A stretch of DNA of 64,000 nt, from positions 6,557,020 through 6,621,019 of the forward strand of contig AP017605.1 in NCBI GenBank assembly GCA_002356515.1, written 5' to 3'. The notes beneath the pieces were generated by a model. That model was not told the origin of the DNA, made no database searches, and worked only from the letters and a program-made list of their open reading frames with translations. A program made the position numbers and the translations under genes. The DNA is from Mesorhizobium loti. GTDB lineage: Bacteria > Pseudomonadota > Alphaproteobacteria > Rhizobiales > Rhizobiaceae. Every line of letters begins with the position of its first letter. The first letter of the stretch is position 1. This document shows, one piece after another, positions 1 through 9,427 of this stretch.

Positions 1-1825
1 TCTGGCTCGCAGTGGGTTTGGGCGCTGGCACGGTCGCCTTGGGCGCGGCCGGCGGGCTGATCTGCGGCTTGGGCTTCGGGGTCTCCACGGCCTCTGGCTG
101 GCCCGGCGGCGGCGTTGAGACTTTCGCGGCCGGTGGGGCTGGAGCGGTCGTCTCAGGCGCCGGAGCCGACATTTGACTGTTGCTGGCCATCGTATCCGGC
201 TGGGGAGCCGGGGGTGTCTTTGCGGACGGCTGCGTGGTCGTTACCGACGGCTTCAGGGGTGCCTCGGTTTGCGGGGGAACAACGGGCTTCGCCGGCGCCG
301 GCGTCTGCACGGTCTTGGCATCTGCCTGGCTTGCAGTCGATGGCGCACTCGGCTCCGTTTGCGGTTGTGCTGCCATCGCCGGTGGCTTCGGAGGCTCCTC
401 GGTCTGCGAGGTGGCTTCCGCGGGCTTGGCCGGCTGCGGCTTTGGGGCTGCCTCCGCCTCCGGCTGGCTTTCAGCCGGCGCTTCGCTGGCCTGCGGCTGC
501 GCTGATGGAACGGGCTTTGCCGGCTCCGGGGCGCTCGTGACTTTGTCCGCCGGGATCGGCTTTGACGTCTCCGGTGCGGGCTTTGATGGTTCGGGCGAAA
601 GCGACGTCTTGCCGATGGTCGGCGGCGCCGGCGTCATGAAACCGCTCAGGTAAAGGCCCGCGCCTGAGGCGACAGCCAGCGTCGCCAGGGCAGCGATCGC
701 AATGGTTCCGGTCCTCGTGGGTTTTCTGGCGACATTAGGTGCGGCGGCACGGGACGGGCTGGGGGGCGCTTGACGCTGCGGTTCGGACAGATGCGCGGGC
801 CGGACATGCGGGACGAAGCGTTGCTCGCCCGGGCCTGTTGCTGTCGGCGCGCTATGCCCCGCGACATTGGATGGCTGCGCCTTGGGATCAGGAACAAGGG
901 TTTGCCCGGCCGGTGGCAAAGCCGGCCGCTCGCGGGGTGTCCTGGATGCCGGCGGCGTTGTTGCTTCGTCTTCGTCGCGCGTCATCCTGGCGATATCAGC
1001 CATGCTGGCCGGCCGGTCCTGCGGATCCGGTTGCAGCATGGCTTCGACGATGCCACGGAAATCCTCGTCAATGTCGGAGAGATCAGGCACGGTCCGGCGC
1101 TTCTCGATGATCTCGAACTGTGATCCGCTCATGTCGATCGGCTTGCCGCGCAGAGCGGCGGCCAGCACCAGCCCAAGGCTGTAGATGTCGGACTGTTCTC
1201 TGACGTCGCCGCTGTACAGCCCGAGCTGTTCGGGTGAAACGTAGTTGTACTTTCCGGCGAACTTGCCGCCGATCAGCGTCTCTCCGCCCACGGTCGCCGA
1301 TCGCGCTATGCCGAAATCGATGATCTTTGCGCGCTCGACCCGGCCCCCCGGCAAGATGATGTTGTCGGGCGAGAGGTCGCGATGGATTGCTCCCGCCTGA
1401 TGCACGGCGCTCAGGCCGGATGCGAGGCGATGGCAGAGCTTGCGCACCGCTTCCGTCGGCATCGGCCCACGGCGCATAATGTCGAACAGCGACTCGCCGT
1501 CGACGAATTCCATGGCGAGATAGGGACGGCCGATCCCGGGATCGATGGTGAAGACATGGTATCGCACGACCGCGTCATGCGACAGATGGTTGAGGATCGA
1601 GGCCTCCTTGCGAAACAAGGACAGGATCGTCTGGTCACGGGCAAATTCGGGCAGCACGATCTTGATCGCGACGTGGTCTCCGGTCTGGATGTTGTGGCCG
1701 CGATAGACCTCACCCATGCCGCCGAAGGCAATCCGCTCGTCCAATTCGTAGATGCCGCTGAGCTGCGTACCGACACCGGTGTTGGCCAGCTGCGGCGAAA
1801 TTCGCGTCTTGTCGTCGGCGCTCAT
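1..1825 (-). CDS. ppkA: T6SS-associated Ser/Thr protein kinase (PpkA/TagE-like), C-terminus outside window
   Basis: Membrane-anchored Hanks-type kinase expected to phosphorylate an FHA partner and switch on T6SS assembly post-translationally. The translation (608 codons in the window) shows a glycine-rich loop GGMGEVYRG near residue 35, VAIK with Lys55, Glu74, HRDLSPDN at 148-155, DFG at 170-172 and SPEQ (a variant of APE) at 197-200, so it should be active. A single membrane segment lies near 372-391. It is followed by more than 200 residues of Pro/Ala/Lys-rich sequence, open to the left edge, which should be periplasmic. The start ATG at 1825 overlaps the phosphatase stop (ATGA). Last visible gene of the tagH1-tssL1-tssM1-phosphatase-kinase operon. 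The family and kinase activity are clear; the symbol follows T6SS usage. Confidence 0.93.
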   Translation of the reverse strand, partial: MSADDKTRISPQLANTGVGTQLSGIYELDERIAFGGMGEVYRGHNIQTGDHVAIKIVLPEFARDQTILSLFRKEASILNHLSHDAVVRYHVFTIDPGIGRPYLAMEFVDGESLFDIMRRGPMPTEAVRKLCHRLASGLSAVHQAGAIHRDLSPDNIILPGGRVERAKIIDFGIARSATVGGETLIGGKFAGKYNYVSPEQLGLYSGDVREQSDIYSLGLVLAAALRGKPIDMSGSQFEIIEKRRTVPDLSDIDEDFRGIVEAMLQPDPQDRPASMADIARMTRDEDEATTPPASRTPRERPALPPAGQTLVPDPKAQPSNVAGHSAPTATGPGEQRFVPHVRPAHLSEPQRQAPPSPSRAAAPNVARKPTRTGTIAIAALATLAVASGAGLYLSGFMTPAPPTIGKTSLSPEPSKPAPETSKPIPADKVTSAPEPAKPVPSAQPQASEAPAESQPEAEAAPKPQPAKPAEATSQTEEPPKPPAMAAQPQTEPSAPSTASQADAKTVQTPAPAKPVVPPQTEAPLKPSVTTTQPSAKTPPAPQPDTMASNSQMSAPAPETTAPAPPAAKVSTPPPGQPEAVETPKPKPQISPPAAPKATVPAPKPTASQ

Positions 1826-2604
1826 CAGCCTCGGTCCTCCGCTCTGGACAGATCAGGGTGGAGCGACTGTCCATTGCGCCCGTTTCCAATCTTCACCAGC
1901 ACAATGGTGACATTGTCGGTTCCGCCCCGCGCTAGCACCGTTTCCAGCAGATTTTCGCACGCCGCCTGAGGTGTTGCCGACACCACCGCGGCCTCGATCT
2001 CCGCGTCAGTGACATGTGCCGTCAGCCCATCGGTGGCCAGCACGAAAATGTCCCCCGGCATCAGTTCGCCCTGCTGGAAATCGATGACGAAGTCGTCGCT
2101 GACGCCGACCGCATGCGTGATGACATTGCGGCGTGGCCAGGTGAGCGCCTCGGCCGCGCTGATCATGCCTCGGTCCAGCAGTTCCTGCACCTCGGTGTGG
2201 TCTTTCGAAATCTGCGAGATCGAGGCGTTGCGGATCAGGTAGACCCGGCTGTCGCCGGCCCATAGGCAGGCAAACCGTCCGTCCATCGCCAACAGGGCGG
2301 CGACGGTGGAGCCGATGGTTATGCCGCGCGATTCCGATATGCTGCGGATCTCGGCATTGGCCCGGCTCAGCCTGTCCTCGAAACGCGCCCGCAGATCCGG
2401 AGCCGAGCTTGCGATGCCGATCGTGGCCAGGTGGTCGACAATGCTGGCCGAGGCGACCTCTCCGGCATCATGTCCACCCATTCCATCGGCCACCACCCAA
2501 AGCCCGGTTTGCGGCTCGAGGAGGTAGTTGTCTTCGTTGACCTCGCGGACACAGCCCTTGTGGCTCACGCCGAAGCTGTCAAAGGGAAGGGCGACATCGC
2601 TCAC
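1825..2604 (-). CDS. pppA: PP2C-family Ser/Thr phosphatase (PppA-type)
   Basis: A 259-residue PPM/PP2C metal-dependent phosphatase, the expected antagonist of the neighbouring kinase in T6SS threonine phosphorylation control. Visible motifs are VNEDN (22-26), VADGMGGHDAGE (38-49), LWAGDSRVYL, LATDGL near 190 and GGTDNVT near 226, which supply the usual Asp/Glu metal ligands. There is no membrane segment, so it is cytoplasmic. The start is GTG at 2604; an in-frame TGA lies seven codons upstream, which rules out a longer product. It overlaps the kinase start by 3 nt, indicating translational coupling. The 159 bp between this gene and tssM1 show no convincing ORF. Confidence 0.93.
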   Translation of the reverse strand: MSDVALPFDSFGVSHKGCVREVNEDNYLLEPQTGLWVVADGMGGHDAGEVASASIVDHLATIGIASSAPDLRARFEDRLSRANAEIRSISESRGITIGSTVAALLAMDGRFACLWAGDSRVYLIRNASISQISKDHTEVQELLDRGMISAAEALTWPRRNVITHAVGVSDDFVIDFQQGELMPGDIFVLATDGLTAHVTDAEIEAAVVSATPQAACENLLETVLARGGTDNVTIVLVKIGNGRNGQSLHPDLSRAEDRG

Positions 2605-2763
2605 CTTGCCACCAAACGCTTCTCAAGCGTCCTCTGCGGCGCACTGCCCGGCGCTCGCTCGTGCCAGTCTGCCACAGGCTCGACCATTAAAGTATCGAAA
2701 TTAAGGTCCGGGCGCCTGAGGCTCATGCAGGATGTCGACGCGTTGAGAAGCCCGAAACCCATC

Positions 2764-5700
2764 TCAAAACGCCTTCGGACAGCTGAAATCGGAAAATGCC
2801 GGAAGCAGGAAGGGGCTGGGGCCGGAGCCGGTCTGGATCGTATAGGTGACGTCGCGCCCGCCGATCACGAAGCGCGCCTGGATATTGCTGTCGGTACCGG
2901 TGATGGTCGCCTTGTCCATGAGCCGCTTCAGCGCCCATGGCCCTTCGAACTTGATGCTGGATTCACGGCCCGGCATCTCCGGCGTCAGGCTCAGACTGGC
3001 GGATCCTGAGGCCGCTCCGCTCGGCCAGGTCACTATGCTTGGCGCATTGCTCGCCTGGTTGCTCTGGACCGTCTGACCATCGACATCGAGCACCGCCGCA
3101 TCGGCATCGCCATGCAGTGAGAACGGCGTGAAGGTGATGCTGACCGAGGGCAGCGAACCGCCTTGGGGAAAAAACGCGCTGCGGATTTCGGCCGCCTGCT
3201 GGAAGCTTTTCAGCGTCGATTTCGACAGGTCGCGGCCGAAGCGCGCATCCTGCTTCCAGCTCCAGTCCTGACCGCTCATGTCGATCAGCGATGCGAGATT
3301 CTGCGCGAAGAACCGGTCCATCAGCCCGCCCGGGGCGAACAGTTTCGCGAAATCCGCCATCGCCATGTCCTCGGCGCCATTGCCGGCGAAAGGATAACGG
3401 CCATTGATCGCCGCCTCGCAGGGCGCCGTGACCGCCTGGTCGAGCATCTGGTTCAAATTCGCCACCGAGGTCTCGGTGACGTTGCCTTCGAACTCGTTCG
3501 CCGTCGCATTGATCATTCTGGCGAGTGGCTTGGGCAGTCGCGAGGCATTGGCGCGAAGGGTGGCGATCTGCAGCTGCAGATTGGCGTTGACGCGCTCCGT
3601 CTGGGAAGGAACGTCGGTCGCCAGTTGCAGGCTCTGGTAGATCTCGCGGAAATTCTGGGTCAAGGCATCGATCGGGCGGTGTCCGGCAGGGCCGCTCACC
3701 AAGGCCTGGAACGATTTGAACTGCGCTTCGATATTGGCCCCGGGATTCTGGTTCTGCGCTGCCGCGGATCCCGTGCCGGCACGGCTTTGCGATTTTCCCG
3801 TGGCGATTTGTATGCCGATGCGCGCCAGGCCCTTGGCCATCTTTGCTGCGTCCTGAGACTGGCTTTGAAGCGTGCCGGCCTCAACTCCGGTGGCTGAGTC
3901 CTGGCCGGAAGCAGGGTTCCGCGTCAGGGCGGTTTCGTCGGCGATCGCCGTAAACAGCTGTTCGATCGGCGAGTTGGGCGAGGCGACGGCGGAAAGCACG
4001 ACATAGTGCGGCTTGTCCTTCAGCATCGCCTTGAATTTCAACGCGTCGAGAACGCTGTTCCACGCCGTTGCAAACTCCTTCCCGTAACGATCGAGAAGTT
4101 CGGGGCCGAGCTTGAGCAACGCCTGGTCGATGCCGCCTTGCTCACCGCCGCCGCCGAGGACCCACTGGTCGTCGACCAGCATCTGCGCAATATGCGAGAG
4201 CTGTCCGAGATAGAAATGGTTGAAGCCGGCATAAGTATAGAGGCCGGGAACACGCAGGCCCGATAGATCGCCGCCGTCGACACGCTCGAACAGCAGCTGC
4301 GCTTCCGGTCCGCCTTTGACGGAAACCGAGAAATCATCCAGCGCTGCCGAATAGACCGCCGACTTGATCAATGCAGAGGCGCGGTCGGCAAGGCTCATGC
4401 GCCCGAGCGAACGTTGCGCGGCTTCGACGAGTGGCTGGTTGAGTTCGAAAACCGGATCATAGGCGTCGTCCAGGGCAAGCATGGCGCGCAAATGCTTTTC
4501 GAGCTGCTCGCGTCCGGCTCGGTTGTTTTCGCCTGGATAGCGGTTTTGCTCCCAATCCTGCTTCATCCACGAAACGATCAGCGCGTCGTCCACCTTCGGC
4601 GCCTTGCCGCCGAGCATCAGATAGATTTTCAACGGTTCGTAGAGCTCGGCGGGATCGGCCATCTTGGCCTGGATCGTCCGCTCGGCCTGGATCAGCAGGC
4701 GGGACCGGAACATGCGTTCCAGCGCTTGCCGGTAGGCCGTCTTGGACGCCGAAAGCAGTCTCTCCCGCTGGCTGAGGCCGAACGTCTCCTCGATCGGTGT
4801 CGGCACGTCGGCGGTTTCGAATCCGGCCGGCAGATCGCGCAACTGGTCGAGCGGGCCGATGACGTTTTCGAGGTCGACATCGGTCACCTCGGTGCTTTTG
4901 AGCAGCGCGTCCGACGTCGCGCGATACTGGCCCATGGCCTGCGTGGTGGAGGCGATCAGCGACCGGTTGGCCGTGAAGCTCAGGGCGAGCGTTCCGAGCG
5001 CCGCCGCTGCGATCAAAGCGATGGCGCTAAGCCCGGCAAATCTGGCGATCGCCGCACGCCTTGCCGCCGACTTGTCGTACGAGACCCAGCCGGATTCGGC
5101 AAAAATGACGCCCGTCAGCAGATCATGCAGAAAGAAGCTTTTGCCGGTTCCGGAAAGATGGGCGCGGGAATTGCTGCCGAAGCTGCGGCCGATCGCGCCC
5201 AACACCTGGTCGATTGGCGTTCCCTCTTGCGTGCCTGACGAAAAATAGAGGCCGCGCAGGCTGGCATTCACCTGGCTGCGGCCCGGATCGAACAGGCCGG
5301 CGACAAAATTCGCAATCCGGCCCTTCAGCGCGCCGAACTGCGCCGGAAAGCCAAAGACCGATATGCGCGCGGCCGGGTCGGCCTCTTCCTGAAGGCGGTC
5401 GGGCATCTCCTCGACCAGGCGTCTTGCCAGCGCGTCGAATTCGGCCGGGGCCTCGGCCGCCATGTTCCTGGTGCGATCGGCGGTCTGGAATGTCGCGCCC
5501 CAGACCTTGCGGCGGCGCGGCTCGTCGAAACCGCCGAAGTAATCCATGAAGCCGGAAACAAGATCGGCCTTGGTGAACAGCAGATAGACTGGAAACTGGA
5601 TTTTCAGCGTCTCGTGGATTTCCCGCAGGCGGCTGCGGATCTCGACGACGTGGGCGTCAAGCTGCCGGTCGTCGAGGCCGATGAGATCGGCAAGGCTGAT

Positions 5701-6327
5701 CGCCAGGATGACGCCGTTTATCGGCTGCCGCGTGCGGTATTTCTTGAGCAGCGACAGGAAGGCGAGCCAGCTCTTACTGTCGCTCTGGGCATTGGAATCC
5801 TGCGTCGTGTAGCGTCCGGCGGTGTCGATCAGCACGGCCTCGTCGGTAAACCACCAGTCGCAGGCGCGTGTTCCGCCAACACCGGCGACTGGCTGGGCAT
5901 CGCCCGAACCGGCCAGCGGAAAATTCAGGCCCGAATTGACCAGTGCCGTTGTCTTGCCCGCGCCGGGCGGACCGATGATGATGTACCAGGGGATCTCATA
6001 GAGGAAATTGCGCTTGCTGCTCGACCGTTTGAGCGCGGCGATCGCCTCGTTCATCCGCGCCTCGAGCACCTGCGAGTCGCTATCCCTGTCGTCATTGCGG
6101 GCAATGGCGGTCTCCAGCGCCTTTTGCGCCTTGCGCATCCGCCAGAAACGCAATCCATAGAAGAGCGCCACGGCCGCCACGATCACGCCGATGATTGTGG
6201 CGCGCAGCCAGGCGGGACCGAGAGGACGGCTGTCGGCGAAGCGGATCAAAGGTCCGGCATACCACACTGCCGCCGCAAAACCGGCCAGCGCGATCATGCT
6301 GAATATCCGCAGCAGCCAACGCGTCAT
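2764..6327 (-). CDS. tssM: T6SS membrane complex protein TssM (IcmF family), copy 1
   Basis: Inner-membrane protein with a large periplasmic domain that, with TssL and TssJ, forms the trans-envelope complex anchoring the T6SS baseplate. The product is 1187 residues, normal for the family. Two N-terminal membrane segments (about 4-26 and 42-60) precede a cytoplasmic NTPase-like domain with Walker A GPPGAGKTT (119-127), LIDTAGRY and TKADL. A third membrane segment near 429-451 leads into the periplasmic part ending in the IcmF C-terminal domain. ATG at 6327 is preceded by GGAGG at proper spacing and is preferred over an upstream in-frame TTG at 6339. It follows tssL1 directly. A second tssM lies at 17830-21366. 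Confidence 0.94.
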   Translation of the reverse strand: MTRWLLRIFSMIALAGFAAAVWYAGPLIRFADSRPLGPAWLRATIIGVIVAAVALFYGLRFWRMRKAQKALETAIARNDDRDSDSQVLEARMNEAIAALKRSSSKRNFLYEIPWYIIIGPPGAGKTTALVNSGLNFPLAGSGDAQPVAGVGGTRACDWWFTDEAVLIDTAGRYTTQDSNAQSDSKSWLAFLSLLKKYRTRQPINGVILAISLADLIGLDDRQLDAHVVEIRSRLREIHETLKIQFPVYLLFTKADLVSGFMDYFGGFDEPRRRKVWGATFQTADRTRNMAAEAPAEFDALARRLVEEMPDRLQEEADPAARISVFGFPAQFGALKGRIANFVAGLFDPGRSQVNASLRGLYFSSGTQEGTPIDQVLGAIGRSFGSNSRAHLSGTGKSFFLHDLLTGVIFAESGWVSYDKSAARRAAIARFAGLSAIALIAAAALGTLALSFTANRSLIASTTQAMGQYRATSDALLKSTEVTDVDLENVIGPLDQLRDLPAGFETADVPTPIEETFGLSQRERLLSASKTAYRQALERMFRSRLLIQAERTIQAKMADPAELYEPLKIYLMLGGKAPKVDDALIVSWMKQDWEQNRYPGENNRAGREQLEKHLRAMLALDDAYDPVFELNQPLVEAAQRSLGRMSLADRASALIKSAVYSAALDDFSVSVKGGPEAQLLFERVDGGDLSGLRVPGLYTYAGFNHFYLGQLSHIAQMLVDDQWVLGGGGEQGGIDQALLKLGPELLDRYGKEFATAWNSVLDALKFKAMLKDKPHYVVLSAVASPNSPIEQLFTAIADETALTRNPASGQDSATGVEAGTLQSQSQDAAKMAKGLARIGIQIATGKSQSRAGTGSAAAQNQNPGANIEAQFKSFQALVSGPAGHRPIDALTQNFREIYQSLQLATDVPSQTERVNANLQLQIATLRANASRLPKPLARMINATANEFEGNVTETSVANLNQMLDQAVTAPCEAAINGRYPFAGNGAEDMAMADFAKLFAPGGLMDRFFAQNLASLIDMSGQDWSWKQDARFGRDLSKSTLKSFQQAAEIRSAFFPQGGSLPSVSITFTPFSLHGDADAAVLDVDGQTVQSNQASNAPSIVTWPSGAASGSASLSLTPEMPGRESSIKFEGPWALKRLMDKATITGTDSNIQARFVIGGRDVTYTIQTGSGPSPFLLPAFSDFSCPKAF

Positions 6328-6349
6328 GGCCGCCTCCAACCGGCCCTGC

Positions 6350-7831
6350 TCACAACGTTTCCTCCTTGGCGATCATCACATCGACACGGCGGTTCTTGGC
6401 GCGGCCCTCCGGCGTTGCATTGTCGGCGATCGGCTCGTCCTCGCCCTTGCCATCCACCGTCAGTCGCGATGGATCGCTGAATTTCGGCGCCATCATGGTC
6501 TCGACGGCCTTCGCCCGGGCGACGGAAAGGTCGAAATTGGACTTGAACGGGCTCGATTTGCGCGGCTTCACATTGTCGGTATGGCCGACGATCCTGATGG
6601 GGCCGCGCTCGGGTTCCAGGGCGGCGGCGATATCAGCGGCTATGGGCTGGAACTCGGGTTTCGCATCGGCCCTGCCGGACTGGAACAACAGGACATTGCT
6701 GATTTCCACCACGATGAAGTCGCCCTTCGTGCCGATGGTCAGCCCGCCGGCTTCGACGTCCTTGGCCAGTGCCGAGCGGATGCGATCGATCTGCGTGGTC
6801 GTGGCTGCGGGAGGGGTGACTTTCACCGGCTCGGCCAACGGCGCCACGCTGGCGCGCTCGATGGCGATCGGCGTCGATGGGTTGAGTGCCAGCAATTCAC
6901 CGGCGGTGGCGTCACCTTCATTGGTGATGAAGACCCGCAACGCAAAGAACGCCGCCGTCAGCAGTGCCGACGCCGCTGCCGCGATGGCCCAGAGCGGCAG
7001 GCGTGTCCACGACTGCGTCATCGTCGTCGCCAGGCCCTGCCAGCGGGGCGAGATGTCCTCGTCCGCGCGCGGCCTGAAATAGCGAAGCGTTTCGTAGACG
7101 TCGCGCCGAACACGTTCGAGATTGCTGTCCTCGCGTGTCAGGCCGCGATACTGCCCCTCATACCCCAGCGACAGGCAGACATGCATCAGTTCGAGCAGGT
7201 CGTAATGGGCCTCCGGACTGGCCAGGACCTTGTTCAGCGCTTCGAAAAAGCCCGTGCCGTCGGGCTCGACGTGGAAGAACTGCGACAGCATGCTGTGCTG
7301 TGCCCAGGTGTCCTTGCGCGGCCAGGGCAGGTTGCCGATGAGATCGTCGGCGGTTTCGCACAGGACAAATTTCGCAATCCGCGCATCCTCTTCGGCAACG
7401 CCTGCCTTCTCCAGTGCCCTGTCGAACTTGTCGATCGCCTCGGTGACATGGTCGGCCAACGGCTCCGCCTGTCTCTCGACGGGGATAAGCCTGAGCCGGC
7501 CGAACAGCATCAGCAATGGTGCGGCCGCGGCAAGGATCGGGTTTGCCGCGGAATATCGGACGCTGTCCGTGACATCGAGCAGGGTCTCCTGCGACAAAGC
7601 CGGAGCCGCCGCGGAAGGCGTTCCCTGATAAAGCACGGTCCCGGATGTCCAGCCGGGCGGCGTATGCCGGCCGACGCCGGGATCGAAGACGGTCGATTCC
7701 TTGATCGGCGAGGGTTGGCCGCCATCCGCGACGGGCTCCTGAGGGACGGGCGCCGGCTTTCGCTCGCGCCGTGGCGTGGCGCGAATGACGGTCTTGCCCG
7801 CCGGGCCGAAAGGATCGTCCTTCGAGTTCAT
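6350..7831 (-). CDS. tssL: T6SS protein TssL (DotU/IcmH) with C-terminal OmpA-like domain, copy 1
   Basis: Partner of TssM in the inner-membrane complex, here in the extended form that also binds peptidoglycan. The 493 residues comprise a Pro-rich N-terminus (1-80), a cytoplasmic DotU domain (about 85-265), one membrane segment (about 280-303) and a periplasmic OmpA/MotB-type domain. The last has VGHTDNV, an NFDLSVARA segment and GRAKNRRVDV, the usual peptidoglycan-contact motifs. The gene sits 22 bp upstream of the tssM1 start. A second, 441-residue TssL of the same architecture is encoded at 21368-22693. Confidence 0.94.
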   Translation of the reverse strand: MNSKDDPFGPAGKTVIRATPRRERKPAPVPQEPVADGGQPSPIKESTVFDPGVGRHTPPGWTSGTVLYQGTPSAAAPALSQETLLDVTDSVRYSAANPILAAAAPLLMLFGRLRLIPVERQAEPLADHVTEAIDKFDRALEKAGVAEEDARIAKFVLCETADDLIGNLPWPRKDTWAQHSMLSQFFHVEPDGTGFFEALNKVLASPEAHYDLLELMHVCLSLGYEGQYRGLTREDSNLERVRRDVYETLRYFRPRADEDISPRWQGLATTMTQSWTRLPLWAIAAAASALLTAAFFALRVFITNEGDATAGELLALNPSTPIAIERASVAPLAEPVKVTPPAATTTQIDRIRSALAKDVEAGGLTIGTKGDFIVVEISNVLLFQSGRADAKPEFQPIAADIAAALEPERGPIRIVGHTDNVKPRKSSPFKSNFDLSVARAKAVETMMAPKFSDPSRLTVDGKGEDEPIADNATPEGRAKNRRVDVMIAKEETL

Positions 7832-8131
7832 CGCCGATCGTCCATCCGCGCCCGGCGCCCGCGCTCTTGCCGGACAGGCGCAAAGCTTTTCGCGGTCAGG
7901 TAAAGCAAGGGCGAACCCCGCGGAGCAGGGCAGTGTCTTGAGGACGGTCGGCTACTCCTTGCTATCCCGCCGTAAGATGACATTTGCCGCAGACCCCCAG
8001 GTCGATCAGGCTTACCCGCTTGGCGAATTGTCGTACGCGATCGTAATCTCAGAAAGTCTCGATTGGAACCGGATGCCGCGCACCGAAGAAGTGTCTTCTT
8101 CGGTTGTCGCGCCACGGCTCCCCGCAGGCGC
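7832..8131. other. Intergenic region between tagH1 and tssL1
   Basis: Three hundred bases with no credible ORF. The only structure seen is a 10-bp perfect inverted repeat at 8082-8104, just past the tagH1 stop. The gap may hold a promoter for tssL1-tssM1-phosphatase-kinase, but no clear -35/-10 pair could be assigned. Confidence 0.5.
8082..8104 (-). terminator. Hairpin downstream of tagH1
   Basis: Perfect 10-bp arms (ACCGAAGAAG / CTTCTTCGGT) with a 3-nt loop, 28 bp past the tagH1 stop. No T-run follows on either strand, so it is a weak or rho-assisted terminator, or an RNA-processing hairpin that separates tagH1 expression from tssL1. Confidence 0.4.
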
Positions 8132-9289
8132 CTATTTCTGCTTGTCGGCTTTGGCATAGGCTTCGCTGAAATAGGCCAGGAATATGTCCAGCATGCCGTT
8201 CTCGTGCGCTTCCTCCATGGTTCGCCATGTCGCGACAAAAGCGTCCCAGGCCTGGCTCTTCTTCGACGAGAACGACGTCGGCGGAAGCTTTCTTCCGATC
8301 GCTTCGGGAGACAGGTCGTCAAGCAGCCGCGACAGCGCGGCCTGCATGGCGGCATAGGTGGCGAATTCGTGCGTCTTGAGATCGCGGAATGCATCTTCGA
8401 TGCTGCGCCTGGCATCGAGATAGCCGGCCCGGCGTCGTGCGAACATGATCTCGAGGATGTCGTCGGTTCCCGGAACGAACTTCAGCGGGTTGTTGTCGGC
8501 GGCGCTGATCATCGTTCGTTGCGTGCTCTTGGCCAGCATTTTCGCCGCCGCGCGCGCTTTGAGCAGCAAGGTCAGTTCCTCGACCACCGTGCGCAGCACC
8601 GCGCCGATTTCGGCGGCAACTTCGTGCGGGTCGCGCGACTGCAGCAATTCCGGCGAGATGCCGGCCGCGATCGCGATTTCCCGCAGCACTTCGTCCCTGG
8701 TCGAGGGCAGGGGCGGTTGCGACGGGAACGTCGATGCCGGAACGCGCTGCCCGGACCGTTGCCCTGCGGGATCGAAGAACGGCCCATCTCCGAATTCCAG
8801 GGGCCGGCCTGCCGCGACCGGCATTTCGCGCTGCGTTGCACCGTGGCCGGGATGACCTGTCGCGGCGCGCTCCTCGTCGATCGAGACGAAGATGACATAG
8901 CGGCCGATCAGCATCCGGTCGCCATTGGCCAGCCGATGCGGGCCGGTCATGCGCTGGTTGGATCCGTTGATGTAGGTTCCGTTGCGCGAGACGTCGTGCA
9001 GCCAGAACGCGCCTGCCTCGTAGCGGACCTCGCAATGCCGTCCCGAGATGAATTTATCGGGGTCCGACAAGGTCCAGTCGCAGGCATCGCGTCCGATTTC
9101 GAAGCTGCGATCCCGCGCCGCGTAGCCGGTCGAGAGGCCAGGCGGCAAGGCGTCGACATTGTTGATTTGCAGACTGATATACATCCAGGATCGCCACCGA
9201 ACACTGATCGATACTCCACATTCTAGCAGTTTGCACATCCAACAGGACAGCGGCGTTTCGAACCGATGCATCGAGGTTTCCGCCGCCAT
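8132..9289 (-). CDS. tagH: FHA-domain T6SS protein TagH/ImpI-type, copy 1
   Basis: Phosphothreonine-reading regulator or scaffold of T6SS assembly, the likely target of the kinase in the same operon. An FHA domain covers about residues 38-135: FEIGRD, SGRHCEV and VSRNGTYINGS carry the phosphopeptide-binding Arg, Ser/His and Asn. The C-terminal part (about 190-385) holds the conserved segment beginning NPLKFVP seen in T6SS FHA proteins. The ATG at 9289 has a good AGAGGA ribosome site but gives 35 extra Cys/Trp-containing residues before the FHA fold; ATG at 9184 (MYISLQINNV) is the conventional family start but lacks a clear ribosome site. A paralogue lies at 24525-25991. Confidence 0.88.
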   Translation of the reverse strand: MAAETSMHRFETPLSCWMCKLLECGVSISVRWRSWMYISLQINNVDALPPGLSTGYAARDRSFEIGRDACDWTLSDPDKFISGRHCEVRYEAGAFWLHDVSRNGTYINGSNQRMTGPHRLANGDRMLIGRYVIFVSIDEERAATGHPGHGATQREMPVAAGRPLEFGDGPFFDPAGQRSGQRVPASTFPSQPPLPSTRDEVLREIAIAAGISPELLQSRDPHEVAAEIGAVLRTVVEELTLLLKARAAAKMLAKSTQRTMISAADNNPLKFVPGTDDILEIMFARRRAGYLDARRSIEDAFRDLKTHEFATYAAMQAALSRLLDDLSPEAIGRKLPPTSFSSKKSQAWDAFVATWRTMEEAHENGMLDIFLAYFSEAYAKADKQK

Positions 9290-9356
9290 GCGTCCTCTTT
9301 GGTCGCCGGGACAACATGTGGTAGGCTCAACATGGCCCGGTGCGGCGGGTCCTGAA

Positions 9357-9383
9357 AAGTTCCTGGTGAGAAGGCGGGAACTT
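9357..9383. promoter_or_regulatory. Inverted repeat in the tagH1/vgrG divergent region
   Basis: AAGTTCC at 9357-9363 is repeated inverted as GGAACTT at 9377-9383 with a 13-nt spacer, in the 138-bp region between divergently transcribed tagH1 and vgrG. The arm spacing is about two helical turns, which suits a dimeric regulator, but a 5' UTR hairpin of vgrG is equally possible. Confidence 0.35.
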
Positions 9384-9427
9384 CAAGTCCACCGCGCCGG
9401 CGGCCGCGTCCAGGAGGGGCACGACCC

